A stretch of 64,000 nt of DNA from Candidatus Bathycorpusculum acetigenes (GCA_009781675.1 WQVG01000002.1:62001-126000), one strand, 5' to 3'. Shown: positions 27,671-36,750, counted from the stretch's first letter. Made by a program: numbers and translations. Notes: generated by a model from the sequence alone, not told the origin.

Positions 27671-28683
27671 CTATTGGCCACCTCAACAGGCTCTTCTGTT
27701 CTGATCAACTCGACCTGGATACCAAGTGCTTTAATGTCTGCCTCGAGTTGCTGGGTATCTTTGAGCAGATCTTTACAGGATGCTAAGCGTATTTTTTTGA
27801 CTTTCTCCTTACGGGTTTTGAGTGCCTCAAGCAACTTTGTGAATTTTAGGGGGGATGCTGTTAAGCTACTGGCTTTGCCTTTGAGTGCTGAATCTTCTTC
27901 CACCAAGATGGGCAAGTCATTATAGATGGATCCGTCATAGGTTACCTCCAAAAGAAATACACTCCTCTGAGGGAATTTGGATCGGGTGATTAAAGCATTA
28001 GTTCCCTCCCAAAGGCTGGGAAGCAACTTACTCTCTGCGTTATTAAAGCTCTCCACGACATCAGCGTCTTCTAAGTAACCCCCAAGGTTGGTTGGATTAA
28101 TGGCACCCTGTATCTTAATCAGAGCGTAATCTATTGAATAGAATTTCCCAAATGTGCTGAATTGTTTTTGCCCTTCATCATCTGACGAGTCACCCTTTTT
28201 CTCTTTACCTACAAACCGACCTGAGATCATAGGGTTCAAAACTTGTACTTGATTAACACTTCGACCTATGGCAAACTGTACTGGACCAGTTAACTTGTGG
28301 GAACTTCCTCCGCCACCTTTATCTGATCGGATAGTAACTAAGCCCCCAAATAACGGAACATCAAAAGTTTTAACAGCTAAACCCTTTATGGCATCATTAA
28401 AGTTGTTACCAAGAATTTCTTTAGCTCTCTTATCGGCCGTAACCGGTGTGCCTTCGTCTCCAAAGTCGACAAATAATTTGACATTATATCTATTTTTTGC
28501 ATAGTCACGGATTGTCCGTTTAATTCGCACATCAGTAACAATTATAGTTCCATCAGACATCAAACGGGGTTGATTTTCAAAGCCTGGGTCACCATTTGGG
28601 TTCTGTCTAGATTCATAATAGAATAATAATTCTTTTTTGAATTTTTTTAATTCAGGTTGCTTATTTGCTGTCATATTTGTCAC
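27667..28683 (-). CDS. cas7: CRISPR Cascade backbone Cas7 (Csh2-like)
   Basis: A 338-residue Cas7 with the Csh2-type N-terminus ELLFYYESRQNPNGDPGFENQPR and TIIVTDVRIKRTIRDYAK, followed by FDVPLFGGL and FAIGRSVNQVQVLNPMISGRF. Multiple copies line the crRNA. A short acidic insertion (GKEKKGDSSDDEGQKQF) sits mid-protein. The gene begins right after cas8 ends, and a second in-frame Met (position 4) is an alternative start. Confidence 0.95.
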   Translation of the reverse strand: MTNMTANKQPELKKFKKELLFYYESRQNPNGDPGFENQPRLMSDGTIIVTDVRIKRTIRDYAKNRYNVKLFVDFGDEGTPVTADKRAKEILGNNFNDAIKGLAVKTFDVPLFGGLVTIRSDKGGGGSSHKLTGPVQFAIGRSVNQVQVLNPMISGRFVGKEKKGDSSDDEGQKQFSTFGKFYSIDYALIKIQGAINPTNLGGYLEDADVVESFNNAESKLLPSLWEGTNALITRSKFPQRSVFLLEVTYDGSIYNDLPILVEEDSALKGKASSLTASPLKFTKLLEALKTRKEKVKKIRLASCKDLLKDTQQLEADIKALGIQVELIRTEEPVEVANS

Positions 28684-30390
28684 CTAAGTTAAATTTTCAA
28701 AAACACCCTTGTAGAAGAAGTAAGAGAAGTCTTCATAAGCTTGGGCATCAGCTATTTCTTCTTTAGCTAAGTCATTTTTTATGGATTGGCCTATAGCATC
28801 AGTATCGGTTTTGGATAGGGATAAACCGATACAGACTCGTTGATAAACAAATCGAAGGCGTTCGCGGTCGTATTTGGAATAAGTTAAAATGTCTTTGGTC
28901 GAGTTATTTAATTCTTTTTCGGTTCGTTTAAATTTTATGTATTTCCCGGCGATAATACCGATTTTATATGCATATTCTTCATTTTTATTCATGAGCGACC
29001 CACATTCATTTTTAGTTAATAGCTCTAAACAAAACTGTGATTTATCAAAAAATTCAGCTGGTTTCTTTTTTGATTGACTTATTATTCCCGTTATCCAATC
29101 CCACATGTAACTATGAAGGATGCAGGTAAAACGCTGAATCAAAAAATGGCGGTCAAAATAAGTGCCGTTCATAAAGTGTCTTATGGCGGTAATATAATCT
29201 GCCCAAATAATGTCTCTGCTGGTTTCTATTATAAGCGACTCTAATGCCAGATGACTTTTAGAGCTATCCTTTACACGGTCGATCATTTTTTTCATTTGAT
29301 CCATCGTTAGATTTTCATCTAGTAACACTTCGAGTTTAGCTTGTGCTCTTTTAGTGCATATAATCTTTAGAGATGATTGATGTGGCACAGTGGCCGTATA
29401 GAGTTTAGATAAAGAGGTATAGTTGCTACGTAACTGATCGTAGATGCCTGAACCTTTTGCATTAAAATTTAGTGAAGGGTCCGGTAGGTAAAGGAAATAC
29501 CAGTCTAAACCAGCTATTCGGATTACCCCATCTGGTGGTAGATTAATCTTAGAAAAAGATTCATTACCTACACCCAAGTTTTGATAGAATTCTTGACCAG
29601 TTTTACAGTTTAAGGTAAATGCTTTGTCATCAAAAGAAAAGAATTTGGCATCTATAGTGGGTTTTGTAGGATAAGCCGTTGCTAAATTCCCAAAGCAGTC
29701 CTCAAACGGTTCGCCTATACGGGCTTCTTCGGGGCTTCGATACTCGACTTTTCCCTGGGACATAAGCGGAAATGGTAAGACTACTAATCGGAAGGAAAAT
29801 CGGCTAAATTTATGGAGTTCTTCAAAGACTATTTTCTCCTTCCAAAAAGAAAGAAAGGCATCACAAACCGCTAGAAACACCTTAGAGGATAATGCACCCT
29901 CGGAAGTGACAACCCCAGCTTCTTTGTAGACCTCAAAGAGCAACTTGTCGCCAACAAAATAACTTTGCGCATCCAACCTCAAAGACAAGAAATCAACTGG
30001 AGATATGATAATGGGTTCTTTGCTGTTTTCAAAGTTATATGCATATTCGTACGTTTTTTTCTGGTTACCAGTTATGGAGAGTAATAATTTATTTTTCTCA
30101 TATTTTCCATAGAATTCTATATATGGTTTCTTAGAGTTTGCGCCAGTTCGTCTATTGGGCAAACCTACTGCGATGAGGTTATTTGAAGGCATGGATAATG
30201 GTTTTTGAAAATAGGTCCGAGGGTCGTTAGGCTTTGGGTTTTCCCCGTAGTATTCTAAAGTTTTGGGATCTATTCTGATAGTAACAGCATCAGCAAAATT
30301 AACAAAAATTTTCTTTATTGGAACGTTGCTACCAATGTCGCCTCCCTCAGATGCTTTATTTTTCAGGTATAATTCATACGCAAGCAACAC
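28684..30390 (-). CDS. cas8b: CRISPR Cascade large subunit Cas8b
   Basis: A large protein of about 568 residues that occupies the Cas8 position of the operon; it recognises the PAM and opens the target. Sequence similarity of Cas8 proteins is low, so the call rests mainly on position, size and the helical C-terminal part (small-subunit-like, around KNEEYAYKIGIIAGKYIKFKRT). The track starts at 30507, but GGAGGT at 30395-30400 lies directly before GTG 30393, GTG 30390 and TTG 30387, so one of these is the likely start. A TATA-like TTTAAAAAA at 30464-30472 would give a leader of about 55 bases. Confidence 0.85.
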   Translation of the reverse strand: MLLAYELYLKNKASEGGDIGSNVPIKKIFVNFADAVTIRIDPKTLEYYGENPKPNDPRTYFQKPLSMPSNNLIAVGLPNRRTGANSKKPYIEFYGKYEKNKLLLSITGNQKKTYEYAYNFENSKEPIIISPVDFLSLRLDAQSYFVGDKLLFEVYKEAGVVTSEGALSSKVFLAVCDAFLSFWKEKIVFEELHKFSRFSFRLVVLPFPLMSQGKVEYRSPEEARIGEPFEDCFGNLATAYPTKPTIDAKFFSFDDKAFTLNCKTGQEFYQNLGVGNESFSKINLPPDGVIRIAGLDWYFLYLPDPSLNFNAKGSGIYDQLRSNYTSLSKLYTATVPHQSSLKIICTKRAQAKLEVLLDENLTMDQMKKMIDRVKDSSKSHLALESLIIETSRDIIWADYITAIRHFMNGTYFDRHFLIQRFTCILHSYMWDWITGIISQSKKKPAEFFDKSQFCLELLTKNECGSLMNKNEEYAYKIGIIAGKYIKFKRTEKELNNSTKDILTYSKYDRERLRFVYQRVCIGLSLSKTDTDAIGQSIKNDLAKEEIADAQAYEDFSYFFYKGVFENLT

Positions 30391-31075
30391 CACAACCTCC
30401 AATCTGATTATACAATTCTCCATACAAAAGATAGGCAAAGATATTAATAAATTTAATGGAAAATTTTTTAAACCTCTGACAAAAACTGCAAGAAACATAC
30501 AAAACATTCAGAAACTATCAGAGCTCCATCAAAACGACCTTTTCACAAAATCAGGCCAGCATAATTCAATTCAAACAACGCCCTCTTCCATTCATACAAT
30601 ATACATCAAACGTTTTAACAACACATACGTGATGAAATAAAAACAGGGGATAAAAAACGCAACCAACAACAAAAACTGATAATCGAACAGAACAAAAAAT
30701 AACAGCATCAACTGTGTATAAAGCTTATAGTCAAGCCACGAGTTTAGTTACGACCAGCTAAACTATTCAAATTTAATCCTTATTTTGTTGGATTTTTTGG
30801 AATAACATATCAAAGGCAACGAGACAATGTTTTCCATTGTGAGGCTAATATGTAGCATTTCAATCCTTGTTTTGCTGGATTCCTTTTCGGAAATCAACCC
30901 ACATCAGCAAACATCGCGACTTTATTAAATCTTGTTTTTCGTTACATCATTTCCAAATGACATAGTGAAGATAACAAAAACACCAACATTTTTGCTCCAA
31001 TTAATCAAATCAAAATGCGCAAAATAGAAATTACCAAGATGTGGCTACAGACAAACAGTAACATACATTCATAAT
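30391..31075. promoter_or_regulatory. cas operon upstream region
   Basis: Non-coding stretch between cas8b and the zinc-finger gene. On the minus strand two TATA-like boxes are seen, TTTAAAAAA (30464-30472) and TTTATACA (about 30717-30724). Two ancestral CRISPR-repeat copies lie upstream of the second box. A few tiny minus-strand ORFs exist, for example one starting MNGRGRC, but none is convincing. The long N-terminal extension of the cas8 ORF track falls in this region and is probably untranslated. Confidence 0.6.
30770..30892 (-). repeat. Pseudo-CRISPR unit upstream of cas8b (CreA/CreR-like candidate)
   Basis: Two diverged copies of the array repeat, 30770-30806 (ATTTAATCCTTATTTTGTTG) and 30857-30892 (TTCAATCCTTGTTTTGCTGG), flank a 50-base pseudo-spacer. 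In crRNA sense both keep the AATCC/GGATT stem, and the right copy keeps a near-normal ATTGAAAT handle. The pseudo-spacer contains ACAATG-TTTTC-CATTGT, an inverted repeat. A third, very weak copy may start near 30926. The layout, on the cas strand and upstream of cas8, resembles CreA/CreR loci of other type I-B systems; an abandoned second array is the alternative. Confidence 0.7.
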
Positions 31076-31342
31076 ATGGTCGTGACCCTAAAAGAAATTG
31101 AGGTTTATCTATTGACTTCCACTCCGAAACAAAACTTTTCCGGTGAACCCAATCATACACCGGGCCATGATCCGGCAGTAGTAGCAGTAAATGAGGACAG
31201 GTACATGTGTCCTGAATGCGGCAAAACGTTTACCATCAAAGACGCCGCTGTACAACATCTTCACGGTATACATCTAGAGCACTTACGCAAAGAACACCAA
31301 GAATTCCACAACAAAGACGTTGTAGGGCACCATATAAGTTAG
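31076..31342 (+). CDS. C2H2 zinc-finger protein, hypothetical
   Basis: An 88-residue protein with one classical C2H2 finger, YMCPECGKTFTIKDAAVQHLHGIH, followed by a His-rich tail. Archaeal single-finger proteins of this kind are often DNA-binding regulators, but no target is known. The start ATG has no Shine-Dalgarno, and TTG codons slightly downstream are alternatives; the first 25 residues are weakly conserved-looking. It is divergent from the cas operon, and a regulatory link is possible but only positional. Confidence 0.65.
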   Translation: MVVTLKEIEVYLLTSTPKQNFSGEPNHTPGHDPAVVAVNEDRYMCPECGKTFTIKDAAVQHLHGIHLEHLRKEHQEFHNKDVVGHHIS

Positions 31343-31419
31343 CCAATAAACAAACTAAAACCAAAACTGCTCAATTAAGCAACACAAACTAATGCTCAGA
31401 CCTTATTGGTTAAAGTCTA

Positions 31420-31965
31420 TTAACGTGTCATTTCACGACAAGATTCCGCGCAACGTCTGCATGTGGTGGCACATTCCTTCATAAAACCATCTTCGAATCT
31501 GTCGCAGACATCACTGCATTCATCACAGATATCGGCACATATACCGCAGGTCTGTGGATAATAGGTAGAGTTTCGAAGCATAAAATCGGCATTGGTGTTG
31601 CAGATTTTTGCGCAATCCAGAAGCAAATTGATATGCGTAGAGGCAGCATGTTTACCACCCATAGATAAGCAACGCAAAGTAGTCTCAGTGCATGTTTGGT
31701 AACAATCAATAGAATCCGTTATACCTTCACGGACTTCACTATTCATCATCTCGGAGTTTTGGATGTCCTCAAGATCCGCCATGGTTCCAGACATTCGCCC
31801 AACCATCGGCGATTGATTTTCTGTCCAGCCCTCGTCAATGTCTTCTTGAGTTTGCACTTCGGTATTGTTTTGCTCAACATAACTGCTTCGCACGTCTCTT
31901 GAAGTTAATTCTTCGATGTAATCAGGCTGCCTGCTATAGATTTCGTTTTTGTATGATTTTGACAA
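31420..31965 (-). CDS. Four-helix-bundle copper-binding protein (DUF326/Csp-like)
   Basis: The last 110 residues form the cysteine-rich four-helix pattern of DUF326/copper storage proteins: DCYQTCTETTLRCL, LLDCAKICNTNADFML, TCGICADICDECSDVCDRF and CATTCRRCAESCREM. About 80 preceding residues are polar, acidic and probably disordered. There is no signal peptide, so a cytosolic copper (or other thiophilic metal) buffer is expected. The start is TTG 31965 with GGGAGTGA eight to nine bases upstream. Confidence 0.85.
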   Translation of the reverse strand: MSKSYKNEIYSRQPDYIEELTSRDVRSSYVEQNNTEVQTQEDIDEGWTENQSPMVGRMSGTMADLEDIQNSEMMNSEVREGITDSIDCYQTCTETTLRCLSMGGKHAASTHINLLLDCAKICNTNADFMLRNSTYYPQTCGICADICDECSDVCDRFEDGFMKECATTCRRCAESCREMTR

Positions 31966-32079
31966 CTTTTTTTCACTCCCTAACTTTTCTTTGGCATTAA
32001 TTTAAGAATATGTGAGTACAAAACTGCACCAACAACATAACTGGTAAAAAGGGTGTGCTTAATGCGATCAGCAGAGTAC

Positions 32080-32973
32080 CTATTTTTTAGGTAATAGCTC
32101 GTTTAGTTCGTAACTTGCACCGCAGACTACGGTATCAGCACCCCCATAGTATACTATGACTTGGTTATCGAGCACTACATTACCACAACTAAACACTACA
32201 TTTGGTACGTCGCCTATGCATTCATAGTCTTTGCAGGGTGTTAGGATGGGTTTGTCGGTGCGGTAGAGAATTTTTTCAGGGTTATTTTTGTCGAGCAACG
32301 CGGCACCTAGTGAGTAGTGTTTGTTTGCGTCTACACCGTGGTAGATGAAGAGGTATCCTTCGTTGAGTTCTATGGGTGTTCCGGCGGCTCCGATTTTTAG
32401 GCTGTCCCACATTTTATCGCGTGGTTCCATGATGGATTTGAATCCATGCCATTTTTTGAGGTCATCTGAGTAGGCGATACATATGCTGGGTTCGATACGA
32501 TGGAACATAACATAGTTGCCGTTGATTTTGTTGGGCAAAATGACCGCGTCTTTGTTGCGAACACCGGGGAACGGCAAGATACGTTCATTCCAGTTCCAGT
32601 TACGGTTTACGAAATCTTGGAGATTTATAGATGTTAGTGAAATTTGAAAAATTGTGGGAAAATCATGATTGCGAAAAGCGGTATAGGCCATATAACATTG
32701 ATCATCGATTATGGTTAAGCGGGGATCTTCACATCCGTCGCGTTCTGCATGGTGAATTGGGCTAAAGATTGGTGTGTCGAAGCGCTCTTTAATAGTGAAA
32801 CCATCCGTTGAGGTAGCTAAACCGAGTCTTGAGATGTTGTCTCTTCCCTGAGCACGATATACGATGTGAACTAATCCATCACTGTGGATCGCAGCCGCGT
32901 TAAAAACTGAGCGCGATTGCCAAAGACTATCCTCTATTGGCTCTAGTATGGGATTATGTATAAAACGGTTCAT
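32080..32973 (-). CDS. GH130 glycoside phosphorylase (beta-mannoside type)
   Basis: A five-bladed beta-propeller enzyme of glycoside hydrolase family 130 (297 residues from this start). Landmarks: NPILEPIEDSLWQSRSVFNAAAI, VYRAQGRDNISRLG, RDGCEDPRLT (catalytic Asp region), FPGVRNKDAVILP, MFHRIEPSICIAYSDDL and YHGVD. Family members phosphorolyse beta-1,2- or beta-1,4-linked mannosides. ATG 32973 follows GGGAGAGGG and is preferred over the track start at 33072. It is divergent from a GT4 gene and has a paralogue at 35851. Confidence 0.9.
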   Translation of the reverse strand: MNRFIHNPILEPIEDSLWQSRSVFNAAAIHSDGLVHIVYRAQGRDNISRLGLATSTDGFTIKERFDTPIFSPIHHAERDGCEDPRLTIIDDQCYMAYTAFRNHDFPTIFQISLTSINLQDFVNRNWNWNERILPFPGVRNKDAVILPNKINGNYVMFHRIEPSICIAYSDDLKKWHGFKSIMEPRDKMWDSLKIGAAGTPIELNEGYLFIYHGVDANKHYSLGAALLDKNNPEKILYRTDKPILTPCKDYECIGDVPNVVFSCGNVVLDNQVIVYYGGADTVVCGASYELNELLPKK

Positions 32974-33106
32974 AAACCCTCTCCCTTCGAGCTCATCAAC
33001 GAGTAAAGGTAACATATAAACTTGATGCAGAATGATTTCAAAAACCCGCTGTGATTGACAGGACACAATCACATTGGCTTAAAGCATCCGAACCGTATTT
33101 TACGAT

Positions 33107-34369
33107 GTGACTTGTTTGGCAAAGTATATTCTAGGCAACCCTGCGCTGGCAGAGGTTAGAGAAGTTGCATATGTAAGCACATTTCCGCCTCGGAAGTGCG
33201 GCATAGCAACTTTCACAGCAGAGTTAGTTAACTCTATAACTGGTCTAAACAAGCTACGTGATCAACGGATTATCTCTATCGATAGACGTCGTCTCTATAA
33301 ACCGGCTTATGAGACTGTGGAGCAAAAAAAGACTGTGGAGCAAAAAATTGGCAGAGATTTCCTTGAAGACTATGTGCTTATGGCAGATTTTCTAAATCAG
33401 TCCTCAGTTAATGTGGTAAATATTCAACATGAATTTGGCATCTTTGGGGGTGAAGCCGGCGAATACATAGGGACATTTCTTGATCGGCTGAACCGACCTG
33501 TTGCTACAACTCTTCACACAGTCCTGCCAAAGTTTGAGAACAAATCCAAAGAGGTCTTTAGTAAAATTGTTGAAAAAAGCACGGCGTTAGTTGTTTTAAA
33601 CAAAACTACCCGTACACTCATCAAACAGTATGGAGTTCCTGCAAAAAAAGTAAAACTGATTCCACACGGCTGTCCCGATTTGCCTTTGATATCTAGTACA
33701 AAAGCTAAACCTAAAGTGGGGTTGCAAAATAAAGTTGTACTCTCCACATTTGGGTTGTTAAGCAAGGGAAAAGGTATCGAACACGTTATTGCGGCACTGC
33801 CTGAAATCATAAAAAAAGAGCCACGCCTGGTCTATTATGTGCTTGGGGTTACCCACCCGCAGGTTAAAAAAAATGAGGGTGAAGCCTACCGCAATATGCT
33901 CCACAAAATGGTTAAAACGCTTGGACTCAATGGACATGTGAGGTTTCTCAATCGATTCCTCTCCAAACCTGAACTCTACGATTATCTCCAAGCAACCGAT
34001 GTGTACATTACACCATATGTTTCCCCCAATCAGATAAGCAGTGGCGCCTTAGTCTATGCTTTGGCAGCTGGAAAAGCGGTGGTGTCCACTCCGTATCTTC
34101 ATGCTACAGAAGCACTGGAGGGAGGACGAGGGGTCTTTTGCAAGTTTAATGATTCGGACTCCATAGCCGAACGTGTGGCTGAAATTATCGAAGACCAGAC
34201 GCTTCGAGAATCCCTGGAGCAGAAAGCCTACAGTTACAGTCGGAAATTTACTTGGCCATTAGTTGCCAAAAAATACCTTAAACTCTTCGATGAGTTAACT
34301 CAATACTCGGAGGAAAAAAAATATCCATCTACCCCCACTGAAAATAGACTATCTCCAAGCCTTTACTGA
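33107..34369 (+). CDS. GT4-family glycosyltransferase
   Basis: A 420-residue GT-B glycosyltransferase. The N-terminal domain begins VAYVSTFPPRKCGIATFTAELV, followed by NIQHEFGIFGG; the C-terminal donor domain has VVLSTFGLLSKGKGIEHVIAAL and the closing YVSPNQISSGALVYALAAGKAVVSTPY with the nucleotide-sugar-binding Glu region (ATEALEGG). A short direct repeat (TVEQKKTVEQK) sits near residue 70. It is linked to two GH130 genes and an (alpha/alpha)6 barrel, so a mannose-type glycan is a reasonable guess for the product. The next gene overlaps its 3' end. Confidence 0.88.
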   Translation: MTCLAKYILGNPALAEVREVAYVSTFPPRKCGIATFTAELVNSITGLNKLRDQRIISIDRRRLYKPAYETVEQKKTVEQKIGRDFLEDYVLMADFLNQSSVNVVNIQHEFGIFGGEAGEYIGTFLDRLNRPVATTLHTVLPKFENKSKEVFSKIVEKSTALVVLNKTTRTLIKQYGVPAKKVKLIPHGCPDLPLISSTKAKPKVGLQNKVVLSTFGLLSKGKGIEHVIAALPEIIKKEPRLVYYVLGVTHPQVKKNEGEAYRNMLHKMVKTLGLNGHVRFLNRFLSKPELYDYLQATDVYITPYVSPNQISSGALVYALAAGKAVVSTPYLHATEALEGGRGVFCKFNDSDSIAERVAEIIEDQTLRESLEQKAYSYSRKFTWPLVAKKYLKLFDELTQYSEEKKYPSTPTENRLSPSLY

Positions 34370-34496
34370 TGATACAGGCATTTTTCAACATGCCAAATAC
34401 AGTATCCCCAAAAGAAGCGAAGGCTATACAACAGATGATAACGCACGTGCTTTAATTGCTGTTGTCAAATATCAGCGACTAAAAACTAGCCCTGAT

Positions 34497-35375
34497 ATGG
34501 CGCCGCTGATACGGGTGTATCTGGCGTTTCTCAACCATATGCAAAGACCTGATGGCAACTTTCACAACTATCTTAGTTATGAGCGCACCTATCTTGATAT
34601 GGAAGGCTCAGAAGATTCGGCGGGACGAGCACTTTGGGCATGCGGATGCACACTTAATTCCTCAGTGTCAAAAGAGTTGCAGATGGTTGCTAAAGACCTC
34701 TTTGATCGGGGCTTATCGGTGATGGGAAAGGCAGTTTGTCTTAGATTTCATGCCGCCATGCTTTTGGGGTTATATGAGTACCATCAGGCTATGCCGGTGG
34801 ATCATTTTAGGGATTATGCAAAGAAACTTGGTAATATATTTATCCAGAGCTTCCAAGATCAAGCCAAAGAGGATTGGCAGTGGTTTGAACCATATTTAAC
34901 CTATGATAACGCTCGATTGCCCCAAGCACTTTTTGCGGCATACAGGCTGGTTGGGGAACCCCAGTTTTTGGAGACAGCGAAAAAGGCGATGGATTTTCTG
35001 CTTAAAACCCAGATAATGGATGGAAATTTTGTGCCCATAGGCAACGATGGTTGGTATAAACGGGGAGGCAAACGTCCGCTCTATGATCAGCAACCCTTGG
35101 AGGCGGCGGCGACTGTGGAGGCCTCGGTAGATGCCTACTATGTTACTAAAAATAAGTGTTATCTCGAGGCGGCGGAAACGGCGTTTGGGTGGTTTTTGGG
35201 TAGAAACAGTCGCAAAGTCATGGTTTATAATCCTCAAACTGGCGGATGCTATGACGGCATATCTCAACAATACATCAATCTCAATCAGGGTGCTGAATCA
35301 TCCATCTGTTATCTTTTAGCACGACTCAAACTTGAGGAAGTTTGGCAGGGGGTTTTATGTCAGAAGAAGATTTAA
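34497..35375 (+). CDS. (alpha/alpha)6-barrel glycosidase-like protein
   Basis: The helical repeats with FLNHMQRPDGNFHNYL, EDSAGRALWACG, FEPYLTYDNARLPQALFAAYRL and the C-terminal GGCYDGI...NLNQGAESSICYLLA point to a six-hairpin glycosidase-like barrel, of a type often paired with GT4 enzymes. The coordinates start at the first ATG, but the frame is open and clearly coding from about 34323 (DYLQAFTDDTGIFQHAKY and on), overlapping the GT4 gene by up to 47 bases. GGAGG at 34309-34313 precedes it and no ATG/GTG/TTG is available there, so ATC 34323 or a nearby codon may be the start. Confidence 0.8.
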   Translation: MAPLIRVYLAFLNHMQRPDGNFHNYLSYERTYLDMEGSEDSAGRALWACGCTLNSSVSKELQMVAKDLFDRGLSVMGKAVCLRFHAAMLLGLYEYHQAMPVDHFRDYAKKLGNIFIQSFQDQAKEDWQWFEPYLTYDNARLPQALFAAYRLVGEPQFLETAKKAMDFLLKTQIMDGNFVPIGNDGWYKRGGKRPLYDQQPLEAAATVEASVDAYYVTKNKCYLEAAETAFGWFLGRNSRKVMVYNPQTGGCYDGISQQYINLNQGAESSICYLLARLKLEEVWQGVLCQKKI

Positions 35376-35436
35376 ACAAGAATTACTCAATATTATTGAA
35401 GTTTTTTAGTTTTTTAGTGGATAGGATGAGTTAATT

Positions 35437-35841
35437 ATGCTTAAAGTTAAGGATATTATGTGTAGAAAAGTAATTACTGTCAAAGAGGATATATCTATTC
35501 AGGAAGCGGTACAACTTTTAAACGATCGTCATATCGGTTCAATAGTCATAATCGATGATGAGGAGCGGTGTCGCGGCATCTTTACTGAACGTGATGCCAT
35601 ACGGATTTTTGCGGCCAAACATTCCCCTGAGGAGCCGCTTAGTAAAATAATGAGCAGCAATGTAGTGACAATTTCTCTTGAGGCGTCATTTGATGAAGCT
35701 AAGCGGCTTATGCTTAGCCATGGTATACGTCACCTGCCCGTCATCGACCAGACAGATAAGTTGATTGGACTGTTTTCGCTTAGGTCCTTCCTTGATGAGG
35801 TTTTGGGAATAAAAACGCCGGCTTCAAGCACAGATAGTTAG
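35437..35841 (+). CDS. CBS-domain pair protein
   Basis: A 134-residue protein made of two CBS domains: MLKVKDIMCRKVITVKEDISIQEAV...GSIVIIDDEERCRGIFTERD and LSKIMSSNVVTISLEASFDEAKRLM...IRHLPVIDQTDKLIGLFSLRSF. Such stand-alone pairs sense adenosine nucleotides. It lies between the (alpha/alpha)6 barrel and the second GH130 gene in the same direction, so it may link the sugar pathway to energy state. This link is inference from position only. Confidence 0.88.
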   Translation: MLKVKDIMCRKVITVKEDISIQEAVQLLNDRHIGSIVIIDDEERCRGIFTERDAIRIFAAKHSPEEPLSKIMSSNVVTISLEASFDEAKRLMLSHGIRHLPVIDQTDKLIGLFSLRSFLDEVLGIKTPASSTDS

Positions 35842-35850
35842 GAATCAGCC

Positions 35851-36750
35851 ATGGAACGCTTTTTAGGAAATCCTATTCTAAAACCCATCGAGGCACATGC
35901 GTGGGAATCAAGGGAAGTTTTTAACCCTGCCACTATCTATTTGCAAGGTAGGGTGCATTTGCTCTATCGGGCTATAGGTAACGATAACATTTCTCGAATC
36001 GGTTATGCTGTATCGGGTGATGGCGTTCATATCGATGATAGGTTAGCTGAACCTGTTTTAAAACCGGAAAATGATAATGAGCGAGATGGATGTGAAGATC
36101 CAAGGATAACCGATGTGGATGGCACATTGGCCTTGACATATACTGCGCTTCGTGAGCACAACCATCTGCAGTCCTACCAAGTTGCTCTAACCACAATTTC
36201 GGTGAAGGATTTTCTTTTGCACCGCTGGAACTGGGGAACACGGCGCCTGCCTTTCCCGGGTGTCTATAACAAGAATGCGGTGGTTTTTCCTAAAAAAATC
36301 GGTGGTAGATATGTTATGTTCCATCGTATCGAACCCACCATCTGTATTGCCTACTCAGATGATCTTAAAAAATGGTGTGATATCATGTCAGTTATGGGGC
36401 CCCGACCAGAGGGTTGGGATAACTGGAAAGTTGGTATCGCAGGTCCCCCGATCAGAATCAATGAAGGCTGGTTGGCAGTCTACCATGGGGTGAGCGTAGA
36501 GAAAATATATTCGCTGGGTATTGTTGTTCTTGATGCTGACCATCCAGAGCAGGTGCTCTACCGCTCCAAGGCACCTATTTTGGCACCTAAAGAAGACTAT
36601 GAACGATTCGGTAAAGTCCCAAACGTAGTGTTTAGTTGCGGCAACGCAGTTATCGATGATAGATTCTTCATCTACTACGGCGGTGCCGACAGCACAGTGT
36701 GCGTGGCATCGATTAATTTCGAGGACCTACTCGCATCAATTCGTATGTAG
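35851..36750 (+). CDS. GH130 glycoside phosphorylase, second copy
   Basis: A 299-residue GH130 paralogue of the gene at 32080: NPILKPIEAHAWESREVFNPATI, RDGCEDPRIT, LPFPGVYNKNAVVFPKK, MFHRIEPTICIAYSDDLKKW, YHGVSVEK and PNVVFSCGNAVI. The two copies share most signature segments, suggesting duplication with specialisation for chain length or linkage. It starts nine bases after the CBS gene and ends the cluster. Confidence 0.91.
   Translation: MERFLGNPILKPIEAHAWESREVFNPATIYLQGRVHLLYRAIGNDNISRIGYAVSGDGVHIDDRLAEPVLKPENDNERDGCEDPRITDVDGTLALTYTALREHNHLQSYQVALTTISVKDFLLHRWNWGTRRLPFPGVYNKNAVVFPKKIGGRYVMFHRIEPTICIAYSDDLKKWCDIMSVMGPRPEGWDNWKVGIAGPPIRINEGWLAVYHGVSVEKIYSLGIVVLDADHPEQVLYRSKAPILAPKEDYERFGKVPNVVFSCGNAVIDDRFFIYYGGADSTVCVASINFEDLLASIRM

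Noticed and set aside
30508-30769. CreT-like toxin mini-ORF or target of the pseudo-spacer
   Set aside because: Several tiny minus-strand ORFs exist, one with AGA and CGT codons, but none has a clear ribosome binding site, and no seed match of eight or more bases to the pseudo-spacer was seen by eye.
30926-30962. Third pseudo-repeat near the zinc-finger gene
   Set aside because: The match (AAATCTTGTTTTTCG) is short and lacks the hairpin stem; it could be chance in AT-rich DNA.
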